DNA from: Sedimentisphaerales bacterium
Lineage (GTDB): Bacteria; Planctomycetota; Phycisphaerae; Sedimentisphaerales; Anaerobacaceae
Reading direction: 5' to 3'
DNA: 9,488 nt
NCBI GenBank assembly: GCA_016933985.1
Contig: JAFGTU010000519.1
Span: forward strand, 1 to 9,488
A model generated the notes under the pieces. It was not told the origin of the DNA. It made no database searches and was given only the letters and a program-made list of their open reading frames with translations. The translations under genes and the position numbers were made by a program. How positions within the stretch are numbered: position 1 is the stretch's first letter; each line of letters opens with the position of its first letter. Below are positions 1 to 4,703 of the stretch, piece after piece.

Positions 1-28
1 CTTCGCCCCCGCATCGCCCTCTCGCAAG

Positions 29-55
29 CCCCCAACTTTATGTTGGGGGTCTTCT
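29..55 (+). terminator. Terminator-like hairpin near the left edge
   Basis: CCCCCAAC (29-36) and GTTGGGGG (42-49) form a perfect 8-bp stem around the loop TTTAT. A pyrimidine-rich tail (TCTTCTCTTG) follows on the plus strand. The tail is not a clean T-run, so intrinsic termination would be weak. It would end a plus-strand transcript entering from outside the window. The minus strand has no T-run after the stem. Confidence 0.45.
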
Positions 56-137
56 CTTGCGTTTAGCGCTCGCCGGCACTTGTCCCCTGGGAACTTGTCC
101 CTTAGGGATGGCCACCCTCTCATCCATCCCGTCCCCG

Positions 138-226
138 TCTTCATTACGAGGAACCCTGCCCTGCACGCACTGAGCCTGTCGAAGTGAGCATCGTCGAAGG
201 ATCGAATAGGTGGCAATCCCCTTCCC
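138..226. repeat. Degenerate interspersed-repeat-like stretch
   Basis: The stretch contains TCATTACGAGGAACC (141-155), CTGAGCCTGTCGAAG (170-184), GTCGAAGG (193-200) and GTGGCAATCCC (210-220). These strings resemble short intergenic elements of the 'cgtcattgcgaggagc ... gcaatc' and 'ctgagcctgtcgaag' kind that I recall from many bacterial genomes. That resemblance is from memory and was not searched. No convincing gene overlaps it; a 65-codon ORF at 184-381 has no protein-like composition and runs across the terminator at 326-362. Confidence 0.4.
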
Positions 227-325
227 CCGAAATCAAACCAGCCAAACTCAGAGAGCCAGAATCTGACACCCCAGCGTGCTACTCACTGTTTCTCAGGCAC
301 GGAAGCCGGTATTACAGGGAAGGAC

Positions 326-362
326 AAAAGAAAAAGGGCTGCAAGCGGGATGCTCACAGCCC
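326..362 (-). terminator. Intrinsic terminator of the PEP-CTERM gene
   Basis: Read on the minus strand, GGGCTGTGAGC (362-352), loop ATCCC (351-347) and GCTTGCAGCCC (346-336) form an 11-bp stem with two G-U pairs. The tail TTTTTCTTTT (335-326) follows directly. This is a textbook rho-independent terminator, 32 nt after the stop codon of the PEP-CTERM gene at 394. Confidence 0.85.
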
Positions 363-393
363 TGCCCACATAAAAGATTAGTTTTATGAGAAT

Positions 394-1005
394 CTATGGT
401 TGCCCGCGCCTTCTCAATAATCCCAAACCGCCGATGCCGAGCAGTAAGAGCGTGGCAGGTTCTGGGACAAGGGATATTGTGCCATTGTTATATATCTCAA
501 AGTATGCATTGAGTGTATCCCCGCTCAGCAGAGTCCCCGTTAGCTGCCCAGTGTGCCCATTACCCACAAGGTCGATGTAACCAACGGGGTTCCCATCGAC
601 GGCAAAATCCGAACCGTGTATCTTCATTACTCCGTTTTCATCAACAACCAGCCAGTCGACTGCTGCGCACCCGAAAACGTTAATCCAGCTATTGCCAAGA
701 GGAACAAGAGCTAACATCGACCCACCGTAAACGCTGGCCAAACTGTCATCGCAGGAAATAAGAAAATCCATCCAACCGCCGGATACGTCTACCTTGCTGG
801 TGTCGTAGATGTCCATCTCCGAGAGGATTGCCCCGTCAAGGACGTTCACTGTAGTCCCATTACAGACTACTACGAAGTCGTTGACTGTGTAGTCGATGAC
901 GTGGAATCCTCCGTCACAAAGGCGAAGCTCGGCGACAACGGGGCAGGTCCACAAGAGCAAAATTACTGCGACCACCAAGTTTTTTAAACACGTACTTCTC
1001 ATCAT
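394..1005 (-). CDS. Secreted PEP-CTERM surface protein
   Basis: This is a 203-residue exported protein. Residues 1-25 form a signal peptide (MMRSTCLKNL, a hydrophobic VVAVILLLW core, likely cut after VVA). Residues 180-203 are a PEP-CTERM sorting tag: VPEP, a hydrophobic stretch (ATLLLLGIGGLGLL) and a terminal RRR cluster. In bacteria with exosortase this tag directs processing and attachment of envelope or matrix proteins; no exosortase gene is in the window. The 150-residue middle is rich in Gly, Asp, Val and short beta-like repeats (VNVLDGAILSEMDIYDTSKV, SVYGGSMLAL), suggesting a beta-solenoid or beta-sandwich; its function is unknown. The frame extends upstream to a TTG at 1122, but that codon lies at or before the predicted transcription start. 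AAGGAG (1015-1010) lies 4 nt before ATG 1005 and 7 nt before ATG 1002, so either Met of the MM pair may be the start. Confidence 0.87.
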   Translation of the reverse strand: MMRSTCLKNLVVAVILLLWTCPVVAELRLCDGGFHVIDYTVNDFVVVCNGTTVNVLDGAILSEMDIYDTSKVDVSGGWMDFLISCDDSLASVYGGSMLALVPLGNSWINVFGCAAVDWLVVDENGVMKIHGSDFAVDGNPVGYIDLVGNGHTGQLTGTLLSGDTLNAYFEIYNNGTISLVPEPATLLLLGIGGLGLLRRRGQP

Positions 1006-1121
1006 CACTCTCCTTAAAAGGAGTTTTTGGGTAATTGCCCTCCGGATGGCGCTCGTGTGGGAAAACGTTTCGCCACGCATCCTTGAAGCTGGACCTCCTT
1101 GATGCCGCGCCTCCTTGAACA
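1006..1121 (-). promoter_or_regulatory. Structured 5' leader with SD-like tandem repeats and masked RBS
   Basis: This is the predicted untranslated leader of the PEP-CTERM gene. At its 5' end are three consecutive 16-nt units: TCAAGGAGGCGCGGCA (1118-1103), TCAAGGAGGTCCAGCT (1102-1087) and TCAAGGATGCGTGGCG (1086-1071). The first two carry a full AAGGAGG. Near the 3' end, CTCCTTTTAAGGAG (1023-1010) can fold as CTCCT-(TTTA)-AGGAG, which masks the ribosome binding site. The upstream AAGGAGG copies could pair with the same CTCCTT and free the real site. The pairings are visible in the sequence; a regulatory role is inference. Confidence 0.5.
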
Positions 1122-1127
1122 AGCGAA

Positions 1128-1155
1128 ATTATACCCATCCAAAACCAATTGTCAA
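1128..1155 (-). promoter_or_regulatory. Consensus sigma-70-type promoter of the PEP-CTERM gene
   Basis: On the minus strand, TTGACA (1155-1150) and TATAAT (1133-1128) are separated by 16 nt. Both hexamers match the housekeeping consensus perfectly. Transcription should begin near 1121, giving a leader of about 115 nt. Confidence 0.82.
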
Positions 1156-1451
1156 GCAGAAAATCCGATAATGAGCGGTTTCTTGCGACCAGAACCACAT
1201 TTTCAGGCGTTTGCTCGCGGATTCAGCAGGTTTCCAAAGCCTCAACCTGCCTTCCGCGTGCCTTGCTGTTCCTTTTGGCGCATATCGCCGTTGTAGTCGC
1301 ACCGGCGTGTCCAACCTGCTCCTGAACAAACCGCAAGTCGTGTCCGCCGTTGTTCGGAATCCGCTCCCAAAGCCCAGGTAAACGCCGTATAATCGGCTTG
1401 CGAAGCCCGTCCGATTAACTGACGACAAAAACCCCATCCGCCTATCAAATC

Positions 1452-1484
1452 CTGATCTCCTGTTCTCCTGATCCCCTCCAACCT
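1452..1484. repeat. 33-bp direct repeat, copy 1
   Basis: This copy matches 1817-1849 with one mismatch (C1457 versus T1822); the last 27 bp (1458-1484 and 1823-1849) are identical. The copies start 365 bp apart. The unit is itself built from variants of CTGATNYCC / CTCCTGATCCCC, and looser copies continue in both flanks (for example 1490-1508 and 1850-1875). Confidence 0.85.
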
Positions 1485-1525
1485 TTTCGCCTGATGCCCC
1501 GATCTCCTCTTCTCTCCCACTTTTC

Positions 1526-1541
1526 TTTGTGCCCTTGTGCC
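1526..1541. repeat. Octamer tandem repeat, two units
   Basis: TTTGTGCC (1526-1533) and CTTGTGCC (1534-1541) form an 8-nt-period repeat. It is related to the three-unit array TTCGTGNC at 1997-2020, and both arrays lie downstream of a copy of the 33-bp repeat. Confidence 0.6.
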
Positions 1542-1643
1542 CAGGGCGCCTGTGTTCTATGCATTCGTACCTATTTCAAATCTGTATTAATCTGCGACAA
1601 ATCTGTGAAACTTGTGCCCTAGGTATCTGTGGTTAAAATTCAC

Positions 1644-1672
1644 TTGACATCAAACTCAATATCCAGTATAAT
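1644..1672 (+). promoter_or_regulatory. Perfect consensus sigma-70-type promoter
   Basis: TTGACA (1644-1649), a 17-nt spacer and TATAAT (1667-1672) match the ideal housekeeping promoter. Initiation is expected near 1679. The first start codon with a plausible ribosome binding site downstream is ATG 1727, which opens a doubtful ORF; the next clear gene begins at 2373. The product of this promoter is therefore unclear: a decayed gene, a non-coding RNA, or a leader of nearly 700 nt for the beta-lactamase-fold gene. Confidence 0.7.
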
Positions 1673-1726
1673 ACACACCAAACTGAATAGGCTTGATCAT
1701 ACCGACAAAGGCGGAGAACGCAAAAC

Positions 1727-2380
1727 ATGGCCCGCAAAAACAATCAGAACACCTATCCGGATGGCCCGCCCGTGCCCGCATCAATAGGCAATAGTAAATC
1801 ATCAATAATCAATCCTCTGATTTCCTGTTCTCCTGATCCCCTCCAACCTGATTCCCTGATACCCTGGTCACCTCTTGCCTCTGTCTTCCGCCTGCCCCGG
1901 CGTAGCCTTGCGCGAAGCCGGGTGTCTTCTACCCAAACCGCCCATCTTACCACTTGCCCTCTTGTCTCTCCACATTCTGTCTTCTCTTTTCTTCTCTTCG
2001 TGTCTTCGTGCCTTCGTGGCTACAACTCAATTATGCAAAACAAACCCAATTTCAAAATAGGCAAAATAGCCTTAACTCCTTGCTCCGTAAAGCATTATGC
2101 AGATATTTCCCGCCGCCGCCCTCAAAAAAACAAAGCCAATCAAACCCAATCCTCCCCTCGGAATACGCGATACGCAATACGAGATACGCTTCACGAAATA
2201 CGAGATACGAATTCATCCGCAGCATGGACTTCTCAAAGAATTCACCTTATGATTTGCAAAGCGTCCGCAATGTCTGCGTATTACAGTCAGAATGTCGGGC
2301 CGGGTCCTCGATGTTGTCTCAAGCGAAAAAACAGAAATACGATTACGAAGCTGAATCAGGAGAATAAGAGCAATGGCTAA
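1727..2380 (+). CDS. Doubtful ORF, likely a gene start running into repeats
   Basis: The 217-codon frame opens 48 nt after a predicted transcription start, with GGCGGAG (1710-1716) 10 nt upstream, so initiation is plausible. The first 20 residues (MARKNNQNTYPDGPPVPASI) look protein-like. The rest is translation of repeat DNA: the second 33-bp repeat copy, the octamer array (1997-2020), CAAACCCAAT units and the heptamer array (2163-2211). It shows no domain, no hydrophobic core pattern, and Ser/Pro/Arg-rich composition unlike its neighbours. Its end overlaps the next gene's start by 8 nt, probably by chance. It may be a truncated gene whose body was replaced by repeats, or a non-coding transcript; I do not recognise a family. 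Confidence 0.2.
   Translation: MARKNNQNTYPDGPPVPASIGNSKSSIINPLISCSPDPLQPDSLIPWSPLASVFRLPRRSLARSRVSSTQTAHLTTCPLVSPHSVFSFLLFVSSCLRGYNSIMQNKPNFKIGKIALTPCSVKHYADISRRRPQKNKANQTQSSPRNTRYAIRDTLHEIRDTNSSAAWTSQRIHLMICKASAMSAYYSQNVGPGPRCCLKRKNRNTITKLNQENKSNG
1817..1849. repeat. 33-bp direct repeat, copy 2
   Basis: This is the second copy of the element at 1452-1484, with a single mismatch at 1822. It lies inside the doubtful ORF from 1727. Looser CCTGATNCCCTG-type copies follow at 1847-1866. Confidence 0.85.
1997..2020. repeat. Octamer tandem repeat, three units
   Basis: TTCGTGTC (1997-2004), TTCGTGCC (2005-2012) and TTCGTGGC (2013-2020) form a period-8 array with one variable base per unit. The related pair at 1526-1541 suggests that both belong to a duplicated composite intergenic element. 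CAAACCCAAT follows at 2041-2050 and again at 2141-2150, where CAAAGCCAAT directly precedes it. Confidence 0.75.
2163..2211. repeat. Heptanucleotide tandem array, seven units
   Basis: Seven consecutive 7-nt units run ATACGCG, ATACGCA, ATACGAG, ATACGCT, TCACGAA, ATACGAG, ATACGAA. Six of the seven begin with ATACG; only the fifth is degenerate (TCACG). The array lies about 160 bp upstream of the beta-lactamase-fold gene, in DNA that is probably not translated. Confidence 0.88.
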
Positions 2381-3650
2381 GGCGAGCAGGTTCATCTTAT
2401 GTTGGGCGTTTATTGTTCTAACGGCTGGAGTCTCCGGTTGCGGCGCCCGCGAGACGGTGCAGCCCCAGTCTGTCGGGTTGTCCGAGGAGGGTTTGGCCCG
2501 AATTACCGCCCTGATGCAGGAAAATGTCGAAAAGCAGCGGGTCGCCGGTGCCGTAGCCGCCGTCGCCCGCCACGGCAAGCTCGCTTATCTGCAATGCGTG
2601 GGCAAGGCCGATATCGAGGCGGGCCGCGATATGCAGCCCGACACCATCTTCCGCATCGCCTCGATGAGTAAGCCCATAACGAGCGTTGCCGTCCTGATAC
2701 TATACGACCAGGGCAAGATAAAGCTCGACGACCCCGTCTCCAAGTACATACCCGAATTCAAAAACCCTATGGTGCTCCTCCCGGGACAGAAAATAGACCA
2801 GGCAGCCAAAGCCAAGCGCGAGATAACAATCAAGGACCTGCTCACGCACACATCCGGCCTGACCTACCAGTGGGACGCCCATCTCGGCCCGCTTTATCGA
2901 GAGGCCGGCATCACTCACGGCGTAATAAGCGATGACGGCATCCTGGCTGAGAAGATGAAGCGACTGGCCCGGATCCCGCTCCTCCATGAGCCGGGTGAGG
3001 CATGGACCTACGGCCTAAGCGTCGATGTGCTCGGGCGTGTCATCGAGGTCGCTTCCGGAAGGAGCCTCAAGCAGTTCCTCGATGAGCAAGTATTCGGTCC
3101 GCTGAAAATGAACGATAGCTGCTTCTTCGTCCCGGACGAGAAGCTGGGGCGACTTGCCGTTGCCTATGCGCCGCTGCCGGGGACTGGATTGAAACGCCTC
3201 GATAGCGAGGTAGTCACCGAGGGGCCGTTCAGCTATTGTGCGGACCACCCGTACAAGGGACCAAAGACATATTACTCCGGCGGAGGCGGACTCTGCTCCA
3301 CCGTCGGCGACTATCTGCGCTTCTGCCAAATGCTGCTCAACGGCGGCCAGTTGGACGGCGTGCGAATCCTAAAAGAGTCAACAGTGGCGATGATGACAAC
3401 GGACCAGGTGGGACAACTCAAACAAGGCGAGGGCTTCGGACTCGGTGTCAGCGTCGTGCGGAATTCCGACGAGGCCGGGGGCCTCGATTGCGTCGGCGCA
3501 TTCGGCTGGGGCGGATTCTGGTACACGATCTTCTTCGTCGATCCCGCCAACGACTTAATCGCAATATGCATGAGCCAAATCCATCCCGACGGCGAGGCTA
3601 CCCTAAACAAAAAATTCAAATCCCTGGTCTATGAATCCCTCGCCAAATAA
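2373..3650 (+). CDS. Serine beta-lactamase-fold lipoprotein, esterase-like
   Basis: This 425-residue protein belongs to the serine beta-lactamase / class C-like hydrolase superfamily (Pfam Beta-lactamase). Residues 1-22 are a lipoprotein signal with lipobox VSGC (acylated Cys23), so it should be membrane-anchored outside the cytoplasm. The catalytic SxxK is S97-M-S-K100 (FRIASMSKPITS). A conserved LLTHTSGLTY segment lies at 156-164. The second motif is Y213 in WTYGLSVDVLG rather than YxN. The third is W379-G-G, where a true beta-lactamase has KTG. YxxxxDVLG with WGG is typical of the EstB-like esterase branch, so carboxylesterase or peptide hydrolysis is more likely than antibiotic resistance; the substrate is unknown. 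AGGAG (2358-2362) lies 10 nt before the ATG. The nearest strong promoter on this strand is at 1644-1672, and I see no clear terminator after the stop. Confidence 0.92.
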   Translation: MAKASRFILCWAFIVLTAGVSGCGARETVQPQSVGLSEEGLARITALMQENVEKQRVAGAVAAVARHGKLAYLQCVGKADIEAGRDMQPDTIFRIASMSKPITSVAVLILYDQGKIKLDDPVSKYIPEFKNPMVLLPGQKIDQAAKAKREITIKDLLTHTSGLTYQWDAHLGPLYREAGITHGVISDDGILAEKMKRLARIPLLHEPGEAWTYGLSVDVLGRVIEVASGRSLKQFLDEQVFGPLKMNDSCFFVPDEKLGRLAVAYAPLPGTGLKRLDSEVVTEGPFSYCADHPYKGPKTYYSGGGGLCSTVGDYLRFCQMLLNGGQLDGVRILKESTVAMMTTDQVGQLKQGEGFGLGVSVVRNSDEAGGLDCVGAFGWGGFWYTIFFVDPANDLIAICMSQIHPDGEATLNKKFKSLVYESLAK

Positions 3651-3754
3651 AATCCCACCCGCCGCCAAACAACTCAACACTCTGGAGACGCTACCCACCC
3701 ACACATATATTGTTAAACCACCCTCGCCAACAATACTGAAAATTCGCCCCAAAA

Positions 3755-3826
3755 AGCCAACGGTCGGATTCGAACCGACAACCCCTGGTTTACAAAACCA
3801 GAGCTCTGCCGTTGAGCTACGTTGGC
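3755..3826 (-). tRNA. tRNA-Thr (anticodon UGU)
   Basis: On the minus strand a complete 72-nt cloverleaf can be read: acceptor GCCAACG/CGTTGGC, D arm GCTC-AACGGCA-GAGC, anticodon arm CTGGT-TTTGTAA-ACCAG with anticodon TGT, variable loop GGGTT, T arm GTCGG-TTCGAAT-CCGAC, discriminator T. CCA is not encoded, so it must be added after transcription. It decodes ACA and related threonine codons. It is antisense to the convergent beta-lactamase-fold gene and separated from it by about 100 nt. A run of T with G-rich sequence follows the 3' end, but no strong terminator hairpin is seen. Confidence 0.97.
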
Positions 3827-3855
3827 GTAGCCGATTTCGACAAGTACAATAGCCC

Positions 3856-3884
3856 ATTATATCGCACTACCGTGATTGCCTCAA
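3856..3884 (-). promoter_or_regulatory. Promoter of tRNA-Thr
   Basis: On the minus strand, TTGAGG (3884-3879, four of six consensus bases) and TATAAT (3861-3856, perfect) are spaced by 17 nt. Transcription would start about 23 nt before the mature tRNA 5' end at 3826, a normal pre-tRNA leader. Confidence 0.75.
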
Positions 3885-3967
3885 GCCGAAATACTGGGAA
3901 CATACCTATGAAAAACGGCAGAGCCTTTTTTACAAAGTATTTACAGATGCCGAGCCGAAATTGGGCG

Positions 3968-3994
3968 TATAATGTAAGTAAAGAGGCACAGGTG
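3968..3994 (+). promoter_or_regulatory. Candidate -10 box and ribosome binding site of the response regulator
   Basis: TATAAT (3968-3973) lies 26 nt before the response-regulator ATG. The nearest -35-like hexamer, TTTACA (3940-3945), is 22 nt away, longer than usual, so this promoter may need an activator. AGGTG (3990-3994), 5 nt before the ATG, is the likely ribosome binding site. AGCCGAAAT occurs at 3884-3892 and again at 3953-3961, just upstream of the -10. Confidence 0.4.
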
Positions 3995-3999
3995 CATTT

Positions 4000-4698
4000 A
4001 TGAAACACAAAGCATCCATATTGGTAGTTGAAGATGAGCAGAAGATTCGCACGGCCCTGCGGGACTTTCTCGAGTTTCACGGTTTCTCGGTTGCGGACGT
4101 CGTTGACGGCCTGGAGGCCGAGCGAATCGTGGCGAATAAGCAGTTCGACCTGATTTTACTGGACTTAATGCTGCCCAAGATTAGCGGCGAGCAGCTCTGC
4201 ACGAATTGGCGTCGGGATGGGCTGCAAACGCCCATAATCATGCTCACCGCCAAGGGCCAGGAGAGCGAGCGAGTCGAAGGTCTCAATATCGGGGCCGACG
4301 ACTATATCACCAAGCCATTCTCCTTAGAGGAGCTGCTGGCGCGAATAAATGCTATCCTCCGCCGGACCGATCCGGCCCGAGCGGTAGGTCAGAGTTTCAA
4401 TTTCGCCGACTGGGAGGTTGATATCCCGGCCCTAAAGGTCAAACGCGATGGAAAGGAAATCGAGATCACCAAGCGAGAGGCCGCGATCATACAGTACTTT
4501 GCAGCCAATCCCAACCGTGTCATCAGCAGGGAGGAGCTCTATAAAGAAGTCTGGGATGAGACGATGACCGAATTAGGCACGCGGACTATGGATATGCACA
4601 TCGCCAAGCTCAGGAGCAAGATCGAGGCCGATACCGCCGAGCCGCAAATCATCAAGACCGTGCGCGGCGCCGGCTACAAGTATGAGACTCAGGTTTAG
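4000..4698 (+). CDS. OmpR/PhoB-family response regulator
   Basis: This 232-residue cytoplasmic transcription factor is controlled by phosphorylation. The receiver domain (about 5-121) has the acidic pair E11-D12, phospho-acceptor D55 in LILLDLMLP, the switch threonine T83 in MLTAK, and K105 in ITKPF. After a short linker, residues about 135-230 form an OmpR-type winged helix: TKREAAIIQYF, VISREELYKEVW, the recognition helix TRTMDMHIAKLRSKIE and the wing KTVRGAGYKYE. All key residues are present and the length is normal. The histidine kinase starts 5 nt after its stop, so it is almost certainly the cognate partner. The promoter is probably the region around 3940-3973. Target genes cannot be deduced. 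Confidence 0.97.
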   Translation: MKHKASILVVEDEQKIRTALRDFLEFHGFSVADVVDGLEAERIVANKQFDLILLDLMLPKISGEQLCTNWRRDGLQTPIIMLTAKGQESERVEGLNIGADDYITKPFSLEELLARINAILRRTDPARAVGQSFNFADWEVDIPALKVKRDGKEIEITKREAAIIQYFAANPNRVISREELYKEVWDETMTELGTRTMDMHIAKLRSKIEADTAEPQIIKTVRGAGYKYETQV

Positions 4699-4703
4699 CA
4701 ATA

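Larger units (their letters stand above)
1156..1643. other. Gene-less segment between two divergent promoters
   Basis: No coding region is supported here; minus-strand ORFs at 1129-1437 and 1242-1520 lack protein-like composition, recognisable domains and a convincing ribosome binding site. The right half is pyrimidine-rich on the plus strand and holds one copy of the 33-bp repeat (1452-1484) and two octamer repeats (1526-1541). GGCTT-GCG-AAGCC at 1395-1407 can form a small hairpin. The segment is flanked by promoters pointing outward on both sides. Confidence 0.5.

Noticed and set aside
1006..1122. Extended PEP-CTERM start at TTG 1122
   Set aside because: The codon lies at or before the predicted transcription start (about 1121). 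It would also bury the signal peptide 39 residues in, while a proper ribosome binding site and signal peptide start occur at 1005/1002.
1129..1520. Overlapping minus-strand ORFs (102 and 92 codons) in the gene-less segment
   Set aside because: They lack a convincing ribosome binding site, hydrophobic pattern and domain. One crosses the PEP-CTERM promoter spacer, and the other is largely translation of the CTGATCTCC-type repeats.
1452..2211. CRISPR array
   Set aside because: Only two copies of the 33-bp repeat exist, 365 bp apart and without regularly sized spacers. The other repeats are contiguous tandem units, and no cas gene is present.
3631..3852. A 73-codon plus-strand ORF encoding VGFEPTTPGLQNQSSAVELR
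   Set aside because: This is the well-known spurious peptide made by translating the antisense strand of a tRNA gene. The overlapping minus-strand ORF at 3603-3857 is the matching sense-strand artefact.
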